Below are positions 24,243 to 32,890 of a stretch of 41,755 bases of DNA, one piece after another (the stretch's first letter is position 1; the number at the start of each line of letters is the position of its first letter). Below the pieces are notes generated by a model. It saw only the letters and a list, made by a program, of their open reading frames with translations. It made no database searches and was not told where the DNA came from. The translations under genes were made by a program, and so were the position numbers. The stretch is taken from the NCBI GenBank assembly GCA_944358655.1, contig CALVRO010000012.1, positions 1-41,755 of the forward strand, given 5' to 3'. The stretch comes from an uncultured Clostridia bacterium. GTDB lineage: Bacteria > Bacillota > Clostridia > Christensenellales > Borkfalkiaceae.

Positions 24243-24665
24243 TCAGTATCTGCGCCTTGCTATGGCTATCCTTATGTACTTTTTGGCGGGCTGCTCTTCG
24301 CAGACGGGCTCTTCGGCGGCCTGTTCCTCGGCCTGCTGCTCGGCACATTCCTCGCAGGGCTGTTCCTCGGCGGGAGCCTCTTCCTCGCAGTTTTCCGAAA
24401 GGGCCTCTTCCACTTCGCTCTGGATCTTTACGTCCATGCCCTCGGCCTGCTTCATCTTTATGTAAGACACGGCGCAGGGATAGGGAAGGCTCTTGTCGCA
24501 GCCTTCGCAGAAGGGCGCGTACTGTCCGCAGAGGTCATAACCGAGTTCGGTGCTGTTTATGAATTTATCATAATCTATGACCTCCTGAAGGCGGGCGAGG
24601 TTGGCCTCGTTGACTACTGCAGGCAGTTCCTTCAAAAGTTCCAAAGGGGTATTTTCATTCCACAT
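24243..24665 (-). CDS. Small Cys- and Glu-rich protein of unknown function
   Basis: 140 residues, no family recognised. The N-terminal 75 residues look folded and contain C46, C53, C56 and C64 (YDLCGQYAPFCEGCDKSLPYPC), a spacing compatible with metal binding. Residues 85-128 are an acidic low-complexity stretch of EE/AEEQ units with four further cysteines (93, 104, 107, 122), and the tail is basic (RIAIARRRY). A full AGGAGG with 8-base spacing supports the ATG. It stands alone between the tRNA-linked repeat and the fructokinase gene. Real translation is likely, function unknown. Confidence 0.7.
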   Translation of the reverse strand: MWNENTPLELLKELPAVVNEANLARLQEVIDYDKFINSTELGYDLCGQYAPFCEGCDKSLPYPCAVSYIKMKQAEGMDVKIQSEVEEALSENCEEEAPAEEQPCEECAEQQAEEQAAEEPVCEEQPAKKYIRIAIARRRY

Positions 24666-24750
24666 TATATTTTCCTCCTGTATTTGTGACCTTTATTTTT
24701 GATTACATATCAATTATATACAAAAAATAAGCAAAAATCAAGAGTTATAA

Positions 24751-25674
24751 TTAAATTTCTTTAACAAAAAGCGAAGAAAATATTTCGTCGTACTTTTCCT
24801 TGCGGAAAGAGATGGTGTCGGGCATGATGACGGCGGCCGTGCCTGCGGCCACGCCGCACTTCAAGATCTCGGCGTTGTCCGCCCCGCGGACGAGCGCGTC
24901 CATTGCGGCGGCCACCATTGCGTCCCCCGCCCCCACCGTAGAATTCATGGCGACGTTGTTGGACTTGCAGTAATACGTCTTTTTGCCGTCGGTTATTATG
25001 GCGCCCTCCTTGCCGAGGGATAAGAGCACGTTCTTCGCGCCCATCTCTACGAGCTTTTTTGCGCCCGCGACAGCGGCCTCGCGGTTTTTGATATGTACGT
25101 TGAGAGTGCGCTGCAATTCCTCAAGATTGGGCTTGACGAGGTCGACGCCGTGCGCGAGAGCAATTCTCAGTCTGTCTCCCTCGCTGTCGACTATCTTCTT
25201 TACACCCTCGGGCACGGCGGCGAGTATGCGGCCGTAGAAATCGGCCGTCATGCCCTTTGCCAGCCCGCCCGCAACGAACACGGCCTCGCATGAGGGCGCA
25301 AATTCGGCTATCAGCCTGATGAGGTCGTCCTGTTTCTGGGGCGTGATCTCGGGCGAGACGTCGTCGAACTCGGTGAGCATGGATTTGTGGTCGACAAATT
25401 TATAATTTTCGCGCACGCGGCCGTGGCTCCACACGAACTTGTAATTTATGCCCTCGCGGTGCAGCTCCTGTTCGAAGAGCCTGCCGTTGTCCTCGTACAT
25501 GAAGCCCGTAACAAACACTCTGACTCCCAGCCTTGCGAGACCTATGGACACGTTGATGCCCTTGCCCGTATAAAAGATGCGCTTGGAGATTATTTTGTGC
25601 GACATCCCCACCGAGAGCGAATCGACCTCGACGTTGACGTCTATGCACGGACTTAAGCTTACTGTCAGGATCAA
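24751..25674 (-). CDS. fruK: 1-phosphofructokinase-type PfkB kinase
   Basis: A PfkB/ribokinase-family sugar-phosphate kinase of 307 residues, most like 1-phosphofructokinase (fructose-1-phosphate to fructose-1,6-bisphosphate); tagatose-6-phosphate kinase is the main alternative. The N-terminal SLSPCIDVNVEVDSL, the glycine-rich TGKGINVSIGLARLG and the catalytic loop STVGAGDAMVA with D251 are visible. The start appears to be TTG at 25674, with AAGGGGGA about 10 bases upstream. No fructose PTS genes adjoin; the neighbour is pfkA, so the pair feeds glycolysis at fructose-1,6-bisphosphate. Confidence 0.88.
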   Translation of the reverse strand: MILTVSLSPCIDVNVEVDSLSVGMSHKIISKRIFYTGKGINVSIGLARLGVRVFVTGFMYEDNGRLFEQELHREGINYKFVWSHGRVRENYKFVDHKSMLTEFDDVSPEITPQKQDDLIRLIAEFAPSCEAVFVAGGLAKGMTADFYGRILAAVPEGVKKIVDSEGDRLRIALAHGVDLVKPNLEELQRTLNVHIKNREAAVAGAKKLVEMGAKNVLLSLGKEGAIITDGKKTYYCKSNNVAMNSTVGAGDAMVAAAMDALVRGADNAEILKCGVAAGTAAVIMPDTISFRKEKYDEIFSSLFVKEI

Positions 25675-25702
25675 AAGTCTGTTTTCCCCCTTTATTTTTA
25701 TG

Positions 25703-25748
25703 TGCGGCCGTAAGCCGCATAGATAAAGCCGCTTGAAAAAGCGGCTTT
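25703..25748 (-). terminator. Two hairpins between pfkA and the fruK-like gene
   Basis: A 10-bp stem AAAGCCGCTT/AAGCGGCTTT (25725-25748) and a 6-bp stem TGCGGC/GCCGCA (25703-25719) lie in the 81-base gap. Following T content is modest, so this may be a partial terminator or processing site. Confidence 0.5.
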
Positions 25749-25755
25749 GAGGCGG

Positions 25756-26718
25756 TTACATGGAGATCATCTGAAGGGTTTCGTAGAGTTCGTAGTTGAA
25801 CTTCTTCTTCATGCTGACCGCTTCGATTATATCCATATCGATTATTTCGTTCTTGCGGATACCCACAACGCGGTTGCCGATGCCTTCATTTAACAGCCTT
25901 ACGGCCTTGTTGCCGAACTGCGCGGCCAACATTCTGTCCGCCATGGAGGGCGAACCGCCGCGCTGGATATGGCCTATGGTGGTAGGTCTTACCGAATAGG
26001 TGGTCACCGATTGCAGCTGCTTGGCAAATTCGTCCGCCGTGCACACGCCCTCGGCCACTACCACTATATTGGAGTGCTTGCCGTTTGCGCGCGAACGGTT
26101 GATGCGCATGACTATGTCGTCCAGATCGAATACGACTTCGGGGACGACGATTATCTCGGCGCCCGAGGCGATGCCCGCATAAAGGGCAATGTCGCCGCAC
26201 CTTCTGCCCATGACTTCGACGACGGAGATCCTCTCGTGCGAGGTCATGGTGTCGCGCAGTTTATTTATAACGTCGATACAGGTATTTACGGCCGTATCGA
26301 AACCGAGAGTATAGTCGGTGTATTCGAGGTCGTTGTCTATGGTGCCGGGGATACCTATGGTAGGGATGCCGTAGTCCTCGGAAAGACACTTGGCCCCCCT
26401 GAAGGAACCGTCGCCGCCTATGACGACGAGGCCTTCGATGCCGCGCGCCTCGAGCGTTCTAACGGCCCTCTTCTGGCCCTCCTTGGTGAGCATCTCAAGG
26501 CACCTTGCGGTGCGGAGTTTTGTGCCGCCGCGCTGGACTATGTCGGAAACCGAACGCATCTCCATGGAGACCATTTCATCGTCGATGAGGCCCTGATAGC
26601 CGCGTTCGATACCGTAGACTTCTATGCCGTAGTACAGCGCCGTACGGACAACGGCTCTTATGCATGCGTTCATTCCGGGGGCGTCGCCGCCGCTTGTAAG
26701 TAAGCCTATCCTTTTCAT
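25756..26718 (-). CDS. pfkA: ATP-dependent 6-phosphofructokinase
   Basis: The committed glycolytic kinase, forming fructose-1,6-bisphosphate (320 residues, normal bacterial length). Signatures are the nucleotide loop LLTSGGDAPGMN (6-17), GGDGSFRGA, the catalytic IPGTIDND and EVMGRRCGDIA. The GGDG glycine favours ATP over pyrophosphate. It has its own promoter (26805-26833) and a GGAGG ribosome site before the ATG. Its position downstream of dnaE is the classical clostridial order. Confidence 0.97.
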   Translation of the reverse strand: MKRIGLLTSGGDAPGMNACIRAVVRTALYYGIEVYGIERGYQGLIDDEMVSMEMRSVSDIVQRGGTKLRTARCLEMLTKEGQKRAVRTLEARGIEGLVVIGGDGSFRGAKCLSEDYGIPTIGIPGTIDNDLEYTDYTLGFDTAVNTCIDVINKLRDTMTSHERISVVEVMGRRCGDIALYAGIASGAEIIVVPEVVFDLDDIVMRINRSRANGKHSNIVVVAEGVCTADEFAKQLQSVTTYSVRPTTIGHIQRGGSPSMADRMLAAQFGNKAVRLLNEGIGNRVVGIRKNEIIDMDIIEAVSMKKKFNYELYETLQMISM

Positions 26719-26804
26719 AAAATCTTCCTCCGAACGTTACGCCGCGAGCGGCCTTGGCCGCATGCCCCGTCTTCGCAGCGCCTCTATCATCATTTCCATT
26801 TCAT

Positions 26805-26833
26805 ATTATAACAGATAATTATTATATTTACAA
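26805..26833 (-). promoter_or_regulatory. Promoter of pfkA
   Basis: TTGTAA (26828-26833), 17 bases, TATAAT (26805-26810) on the minus strand. The leader then contains a GCGGCC-TT-GGCCGC palindrome (26748-26761). Confidence 0.75.
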
Positions 26834-26884
26834 CCCTTTTAATAAAATAAATTTGCCCATTTCACATATTTTCCAACTTTTCAA

Positions 26885-29800
26885 TCATTGAACGTATTTA
26901 ATATCTTTTTCGTCAATGAAGACAGCAAGTTCGGCGAGCAGTCCCCTGCAGTAGTTGACGCCCGTGGGAAGACGGTATTTTTTGCCGCCCCTGAAGATGG
27001 CGCACACCGTTCCGCCCTCGTAATTTGCAAGCATGCCCAAAAAGTCGTCGAAGTCGTCGTCGCCGAGCGCGCTGGCGTTGAGCCACAGCACGGGGCCGGA
27101 GGACGACGGCCTTGCCTCCCTCTTTTCGGGGCTCCTGCCCTCGAAGGAGGCGACGTCGAATTCCTTCAGGTCGTCCAAAATTATCGAAGGCTCCTTGCCG
27201 CCGTCGAGGTCGAGCTTGCCCTTTACGGTGACTATTTTGTCGTTGGCTATGGCCGCCTTTACCCTCTCGAATATGGCGGGGAAGGCCACGCACTCTACCG
27301 AGCCGTACATATCCTCTACGGTGACGAAGGCCATTATGGCGCCCGTGCGCCTCGTGGTGGTGCGCCTGTAGGCGGAGATTATGCCGCCCATCTCCACCGC
27401 CATGCCCTGCTCGGCCTGAGGATAGGTGCGGACGCCGTCCTCGTCCTCGACGTATTCGAGCATGGAGCAGTTGAAATTCTTGTCGGCGAAGGCAGCCTTG
27501 TACTTTTCAAAGGGATGACCGCTGACGTACACGCCGAGCACCTGCTTTTCCTTGGACAGTTTATCCATGACGTCGTACTCGGGGATATCGGGATATTCCA
27601 CTTCGAGCTCCTCTTCCTCGATGAATTCGCCGAAAAAGGACATCTGGTCGCCGCTCTTCTGCTTGGCGATGCCGACGGCGCGCGAATAGACGTCGTCGTA
27701 GACGGCGAAGAGCTGCGAGCGCGTCTTGCCCATGGAGTCGAAGGCGCCCGCGAGGATGAGCCCCTCTATTATGCGCTTGTTGATGAAGGGCGCGCAGCGG
27801 AGCACGAAGTCGGGGAAATCTTTGAAGGGGCCGTTGGCCATGCGTTCGGCTATGACGTCGTCGATGGCGCCCTGTCCCGTGCCCTTTAAGGCGGAGAGCC
27901 CGAAGCGCACTCCTCCGTCCTGAACGGAGAACACCGTGCCCGACCTGTTGATATCGGGCGGGAGCACCTTAATATTTTTATCCTTGAGATAGAGGACGTA
28001 CTTGGTTATCTCCTCTATCTTGTTGAGTCTGTTGTTTAAAAGGGCGCAGATGAATTCCTTGATGTAGTACTTTTTGAGCCATGCCGTCTGATAGGCGAGG
28101 GTGGCGTACGCCGCGGCGTGCGATTTGTTGAACGCGTATGAGGCGAAGCCCTCCATATCGGCGAATATCTTTGCGGCGACCTCGGCGGAGATGCCGTTTT
28201 TTACGCAGCCGACGATTGTAGAACCGTTGGTGTCGCTTATGCCGCCGTTTATGAACTTCTCCTTCTGCGCCATCAGCGTCTTTTTATCCTTTTTGCCCAT
28301 GGCGCGGCGGACGAGGTCGGCCTCGCCGAGCGAAAAGCCCGCAAGGTACTGGAATATCTGCATGACCTGTTCCTGATAGACGGGTATGCCGTAGGTGACC
28401 TTGAGTATCTTTTCCTCTTCGGGGGTGTCGTAGGTTATGGGCGCGAGGCCGTGTTTGCGGTTGCAGAAATCGTCGATAAAGCGCATGGGCCCCGGACGAT
28501 AGAGCGAGACGCCGGCTATGAGATCTTCAAGACAGTCGGGGCGGAGCTGGCGCATGAACTTTTTCATGCCGCCGGCTTCGAGCTGGAACACGCCGTCGGT
28601 GTCGCCCTCGGAGATGAGCGCGTACGCGCCCTCGTCGGTGTAGCCTATCTTGTGGAAGTCGACCTCTATGCCGTGGTTTTCGCGAATGTAGTCGATGCAC
28701 TTCTTTATATCGGTCAGCGTGACGAGCGCGAGGAAGTCCATCTTGAGCATGCCCAGAGCCTCTATCTCCTTGGCTACGAACTGCGTGGTGATGTCCTCGC
28801 CGTTGCGCGAGAGCGGAACGTTGTCGGCTATCTTTTTGCGGCAGATGACGACGCCCGCCGCGTGCATGCCCGTCTGGCGGGGCATGCCCTCTATCTGCAT
28901 GGCCATGTCTATGACCCTGTGCAGCATGGGGTCGGTTTCGTAGATCTCGCAGAATTCGGCGTTCCTCGCCGCCTTGAGATCGTTGAGCTTGCCCTCGGCC
29001 TCTGCCTTCTTGTCGGGGTCGGTCTCGGCCTCGTATTTTGCCCTCGCCCCCTCTATCCTCCGGCCGAGCAGATCGCCTATCGACGTCTTGCCGTCCATTA
29101 TTTTGGTCAGCTTGTCCGTCTCGGAATAGGGCACGCGCATTACTCGTCCTACGTCTTTTATGGAGTTTTTGGCCGCCATCGTGCCGAACGTAACTATCTG
29201 ACAAACATTCTCGGGGTGGTATTTCTGCCTGACGTACTCAATGGTTTCGCTGCGTCTGTCCGTGCAGAAGTCGATATCGAAGTCGGGCATGGACACGCGG
29301 TCGGGATTGAGGAAGCGCTCGAAGAGCAGGTCGTACTGAAGGGGTTCGACGTCGGTAATGCCTATTGCATAGGCGACTATCGAGCTGACGCCCGAGCCGC
29401 GCCCCGGACCCACCGGGATGCCCTGCGCCTTCGACCAGTTTATGAAGTCCCACACTATCAGATAATATTCGGCAAAGCCCATGCCTATTATTACGCCGAG
29501 TTCGTACTCCGCCCTGTCGAGCTCGCGCTTGGTGACGGTGCCGTACCTCTTTTTGAGGCCCTCGGCCGTCAGTTTGCGAAGATAATCGGGCGGCGTGGAG
29601 CCGTCGGGCGGGGTGTAGCCGGGGATGAGCGAGATATCGCGGACGGGATAGCCCTTTTTATCGAGGTTGAAGGCGGGCTCGGTGACCTTGTCGGCGATGA
29701 CGCGCGTGTTGGCTATGGCCTCGGGATAGCCCGAAAATAGCTGCGCCATCTCGTCGCCCGACTTGAAGTAAAACTCCTGCGTGTCGAACTTCATGCGCTT

Positions 29801-30484
29801 GGGGTCGTCGAGCGTCTTTTTCATCTGTATGCACATCAGAATGTCCTGCATCTCCGCGTCGGGCTTGGTAATATAGTGGACGTCGTTTGTGGCGACTATT
29901 TCGGCGCCTATCTTTTTTGCGAGCGCAACGAGCATCGGCAGCACCCTCTTCTCCTCGGGTATGCCGTGATCCTGCATCTCTATGTAGAAGTCGTCGCCGA
30001 AGATGCCTTTAAGCTCGCGCGCGAGCGCCTCGGCTCCCTCCTCGTCGCCGTTCAGAAGTCTTTTGGGTATGCCGCCCGCAAGGCACGCCGACAGGCAGAT
30101 GACGCCCTCGGAGTGCTCTTTTAAAACCTTGTAATCGATCTTGGGTTTGTAGTAAAAGCCGTCGACGAAGGCCATCGAATCGAGCTGAACGAGGTTTTTA
30201 TAGCCCGCCTTGTTCTTTGCGAGCAGAATGAGGTGCTCGGAGATATTCTGCGTTTTGTCGTTCATGTCGCGCGTGACGTAGAACTCGCACCCGATTATGT
30301 ACTTGATGCCCGCTATAGCCGCCTTTTCGGCAAAGTGCAGCGTGCCGTACATGTTGCCGTGGTCGGTTATGCACACCGTGTCCACGCCGTTCTTCTTGCA
30401 ATAGTCTATCAGCTCGTCTATTTTACATGCTCCGTCCAGAAGGGAATATTCGGTGTGAACGTGTAAATGTACAAAGTCTGTCAT
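26885..30484 (-). CDS. dnaE: DNA polymerase III subunit alpha
   Basis: The 1199 residues contain an N-terminal PHP domain (HVHTEYSLLDG, CITDHGNMYGTL), the C-family polymerase core with PGRGSGVSSIVAYAIG and the catalytic SMPDFDIDF, the thumb/fingers, a helix-hairpin-helix region (VLPPDINRSG... GLSALKGTGQGAIDDV) and a C-terminal OB domain (about 1000-1090). The layout is DnaE1-like rather than PolC. In low-GC Bacillota DnaE cooperates with PolC at the fork; no polC is in view. Order whiA-(small gene)-dnaE-pfkA is typical of Clostridia. Confidence 0.97.
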   Translation of the reverse strand: MTDFVHLHVHTEYSLLDGACKIDELIDYCKKNGVDTVCITDHGNMYGTLHFAEKAAIAGIKYIIGCEFYVTRDMNDKTQNISEHLILLAKNKAGYKNLVQLDSMAFVDGFYYKPKIDYKVLKEHSEGVICLSACLAGGIPKRLLNGDEEGAEALARELKGIFGDDFYIEMQDHGIPEEKRVLPMLVALAKKIGAEIVATNDVHYITKPDAEMQDILMCIQMKKTLDDPKRMKFDTQEFYFKSGDEMAQLFSGYPEAIANTRVIADKVTEPAFNLDKKGYPVRDISLIPGYTPPDGSTPPDYLRKLTAEGLKKRYGTVTKRELDRAEYELGVIIGMGFAEYYLIVWDFINWSKAQGIPVGPGRGSGVSSIVAYAIGITDVEPLQYDLLFERFLNPDRVSMPDFDIDFCTDRRSETIEYVRQKYHPENVCQIVTFGTMAAKNSIKDVGRVMRVPYSETDKLTKIMDGKTSIGDLLGRRIEGARAKYEAETDPDKKAEAEGKLNDLKAARNAEFCEIYETDPMLHRVIDMAMQIEGMPRQTGMHAAGVVICRKKIADNVPLSRNGEDITTQFVAKEIEALGMLKMDFLALVTLTDIKKCIDYIRENHGIEVDFHKIGYTDEGAYALISEGDTDGVFQLEAGGMKKFMRQLRPDCLEDLIAGVSLYRPGPMRFIDDFCNRKHGLAPITYDTPEEEKILKVTYGIPVYQEQVMQIFQYLAGFSLGEADLVRRAMGKKDKKTLMAQKEKFINGGISDTNGSTIVGCVKNGISAEVAAKIFADMEGFASYAFNKSHAAAYATLAYQTAWLKKYYIKEFICALLNNRLNKIEEITKYVLYLKDKNIKVLPPDINRSGTVFSVQDGGVRFGLSALKGTGQGAIDDVIAERMANGPFKDFPDFVLRCAPFINKRIIEGLILAGAFDSMGKTRSQLFAVYDDVYSRAVGIAKQKSGDQMSFFGEFIEEEELEVEYPDIPEYDVMDKLSKEKQVLGVYVSGHPFEKYKAAFADKNFNCSMLEYVEDEDGVRTYPQAEQGMAVEMGGIISAYRRTTTRRTGAIMAFVTVEDMYGSVECVAFPAIFERVKAAIANDKIVTVKGKLDLDGGKEPSIILDDLKEFDVASFEGRSPEKREARPSSSGPVLWLNASALGDDDFDDFLGMLANYEGGTVCAIFRGGKKYRLPTGVNYCRGLLAELAVFIDEKDIKYVQ

Positions 30485-30534
30485 CTGTTATCCTCAAATA
30501 CCGTCTGCATGCCGCGATGTTGCATGGCATGGCG

Positions 30535-30975
30535 TCATCTCCGTCTTTTCATAAAATAGGGGCCGCAGCCGCACGAAGTTTCGTGCGTTACCACATAAGT
30601 CCACTCATAATTTTTGCCGACGACGTAAATTTCCTGGGCGTTTTCGTCGCTCTCTATTCCCGCCGCAGTAAAATATTTTTCGGGAAGGGCGGCGGGCTTT
30701 TCGCCGTCCGCCCACAAGAATATATATTTTGCCCCCTCTTTATCCGCAATATCGAAGGCCGCGCGGGCGGCGTCACGCTCGAAGTAGCTGCCGTCGGGTA
30801 TGAGCCGCCAGCTGAAGATATGCCAAACATATCCGCCTCGGATATACTTTTCGTAATTTTCACGCGGCAAGGATGGAGCAAACGCCTTCAACCATTGTGC
30901 AAAAAAGGGACGATTTTCATAGTTCTTTCTGTCCTTTGCCGGACTGTTTTGTTTATTGGAACAGCGCCTGCCCAT
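30535..30975 (-). CDS. DUF4275-like protein
   Basis: 146 residues. The central VWHIFSWRLIPDGSYFERDAARAAFD and the C-terminal YVVTHETSCGCGPYF resemble DUF4275 proteins as I remember them, in which a WHxFS element and a terminal THE...GPYF element are conserved. Function is unknown. AGGTG precedes the ATG by six bases. It lies 13 bases after whiA and 50 bases before dnaE, inserted in an otherwise conserved cell-envelope/replication cluster, so it is probably co-transcribed. Assignment to the DUF is from memory only. Confidence 0.65.
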   Translation of the reverse strand: MGRRCSNKQNSPAKDRKNYENRPFFAQWLKAFAPSLPRENYEKYIRGGYVWHIFSWRLIPDGSYFERDAARAAFDIADKEGAKYIFLWADGEKPAALPEKYFTAAGIESDENAQEIYVVGKNYEWTYVVTHETSCGCGPYFMKRRR

Positions 30976-30988
30976 ACGTTCACCTCAG

Positions 30989-31945
30989 TCAGTCAGAGCT
31001 CAGCGAACGGGCCATCTCGGCTATCTTTCGCATGCGGTGGTTTAAACAGCTCTTGCTTATCTTGAGCCTGTCCGCAAGTTCCTGCATGGAGGCGTTGGGG
31101 TCGGCAAGGCGGGCCTCGGCCACTTCGAAGAGCATGGGCGAAAGATTTTTCAGTCCTATCGTCTGGCGGATGACCTCTATATTGCCCGTCTGCGCCACCG
31201 AAGCCGTGACAGTCTTATCTATGTTGGAGGCCGAGCAGTTGGAGGCGCGGTTGACGTTGTTGGTCTTGTCCTTAAGTTCGACTATGCGGTTGAGCTTTTC
31301 AAGGCAGCGCTCGGCGCCCATGGCGTTCAAAAGGTCGGAGATGACCTCCTTGCTCTTTACATAAACAACGGCGCTGTCCTTGCGGGCGACGAGTTTAGCT
31401 AAAACGTCGAGCGAGCAAAGTAAGTCGCAGAAGTCCCCCGCAGTAATCTTATTTGAAAAGACGACCTCGAAGTGGTAGCCCGTGCGGCTGTAGCTGCCCT
31501 CGTCGGGCAGAGTGCAGCTCCCTCCACCTAAAAACGCGCCCTTAAGATAAGCGGCAAGACAGCACTCGCGCGAGACAAGCCCGTCGTCTATGCCGAACAT
31601 GAGCGACGCGCCGTCGCCGCGCAGCCTGATTATCTTGAGTTTTTCAAGCAGCGCCGAGGCCTTGGCGTCGACGCACGAAAAAGTCAGCTTGTCCCTGCCC
31701 GTAAACTTGTCGAACTTTGCACCCGCCGCCGCAAGCGGTATGCCGAAGTCGTTTTCTATCATGTCGCACAAAAACTCGGCGGTGCGTTCGTTTTCGGTTG
31801 TGAGCTCGAAACCGTACTCCCCTCCGTGAGAAATGACGCTGCCGCTCGTGCGGATAAAGGCGGACAGAAAGGCCAGCTTGCAGCACTCGCCCGCAATGCC
31901 GTTTTCTATTATTTCGCTCTTGATCTCTTCGGTAAAATTAGCCAT
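30989..31945 (-). CDS. whiA: WhiA-type DNA-binding regulator
   Basis: A 318-residue member of the WhiA family, which affects cell division and chromosome segregation in Gram-positives. It shows the degenerate homing-endonuclease-like N-terminal and middle parts (CCKLAFLSAFIRTSG, AYLKGAFLGGGSC) and the C-terminal helix-turn-helix (LADRLKISKSCLNHRMRKIAEMA). Its start overlaps the end of the PHP gene by 8 bases. The usual neighbours rapZ and yvcK are not between PHP and whiA. Confidence 0.95.
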   Translation of the reverse strand: MANFTEEIKSEIIENGIAGECCKLAFLSAFIRTSGSVISHGGEYGFELTTENERTAEFLCDMIENDFGIPLAAAGAKFDKFTGRDKLTFSCVDAKASALLEKLKIIRLRGDGASLMFGIDDGLVSRECCLAAYLKGAFLGGGSCTLPDEGSYSRTGYHFEVVFSNKITAGDFCDLLCSLDVLAKLVARKDSAVVYVKSKEVISDLLNAMGAERCLEKLNRIVELKDKTNNVNRASNCSASNIDKTVTASVAQTGNIEVIRQTIGLKNLSPMLFEVAEARLADPNASMQELADRLKISKSCLNHRMRKIAEMARSLSSD

Positions 31946-32714
31946 GTCGCTCTCTGTACTCCGAAAATCTGAAAGTCGGCGTGCGGCCGTCGATATTATC
32001 TATCCTGTCCAAAGGCGCGCTCTCAAAGGCCAACAGCTGTTCGGCGAGGGCGGTATCCCCTACGCGGTCGGCCGAGTGCGCGTCGGAATCGATGACGAAA
32101 CGCGCCCCAACGGAGGCCATCTCGGCCACCTCTTCGGCGGTCACATGGCTCTTTTTGGTGTTCAGCTCGATATAAGTCCCGTAGTCGGCGCACACCTTGG
32201 CCACCTCTTTCACATTGCAAAAACAGCGGTAGTTTATATGCGTCAGGATATCTATGGGGTTGTTTTTAACGGCGTTGATATAGGCGGCCGTAGTTAACTC
32301 TATCACCCTTTCGGAGGGCCTTTTGCCGCGTGCGGAGGCAAAGTAATTAGCCGCCATAAGGGTCTTTGCCGAGGAGAAATTACTGTAGAGAACTATCTCG
32401 TGTATGCCGCAGAGGTAGATATCGAAGTATTCGAGGTCGCTCTCCTTCATGTCAGTGCGGCCGTCGAGAGAGATGAGGTTACTCTCCATGCCCATCAGCA
32501 CATTGAGGCCGGTAGCTTTGGCTGCCTCCTCTATCTCCCTCCTCAGCGAGTGCAGGCGCTTTCTCCTCAGCCCGAAGAGGACGTGATTGAAGCCGTGGTC
32601 GGTGATGGCAACGGCCTTTAAGCCCTTGGCCTTGGCGGCGAGGGCGTTTTCCATTACGGTATTTTTGCCGTGAGAATAGGGCGTGTGAGTATGGTAATCG
32701 GCCGTAAGAATCAT
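31938..32714 (-). CDS. PHP-domain metal-dependent phosphoesterase (YcdX-like)
   Basis: 258 residues from the ATG at 32714, which has AGGAG six bases upstream (a TTG precedes it). The PHP metal motifs are all visible: DYHTHTPYSHG, AITDHGFN, the glutamate in MGMESN, the HINYRC histidine, and VIDSDAHS near the C-terminus. PHP proteins hydrolyse phosphoesters; this subtype is found just upstream of rapZ-yvcK-whiA in Clostridia and its substrate is unknown. Histidinol-phosphatase activity is conceivable because the his operon lacks that enzyme, but the sequence does not show it. Confidence 0.86.
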   Translation of the reverse strand: MILTADYHTHTPYSHGKNTVMENALAAKAKGLKAVAITDHGFNHVLFGLRRKRLHSLRREIEEAAKATGLNVLMGMESNLISLDGRTDMKESDLEYFDIYLCGIHEIVLYSNFSSAKTLMAANYFASARGKRPSERVIELTTAAYINAVKNNPIDILTHINYRCFCNVKEVAKVCADYGTYIELNTKKSHVTAEEVAEMASVGARFVIDSDAHSADRVGDTALAEQLLAFESAPLDRIDNIDGRTPTFRFSEYRERHG

Positions 32715-32890
32715 CAAAAGCTCCTCGGTTGAAATGCTGTGAATACAAAAATATCTGAAAAGTTAAAGACTAAAAAAATCGCATTGCTCAAAATCGAGAA
32801 AAAACAGCGAAAAAATATAATTAAGCGAAGCGCAGCAATGCGGAGAACTAAACGGAATTACAGACAGATGCAGTCGGCATACAGCAAATA

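Noticed and set aside
28451-29740. 429-codon plus-strand frame opposite dnaE
   Set aside because: Antisense shadow of the polymerase gene caused by G+C-rich third positions; no protein similarity.
31938-32714. PHP protein as the missing histidinol-phosphate phosphatase
   Set aside because: It lies far from the his operon in a conserved murB-whiA context and fits the YcdX-like subtype; nothing in the sequence indicates histidinol phosphate.
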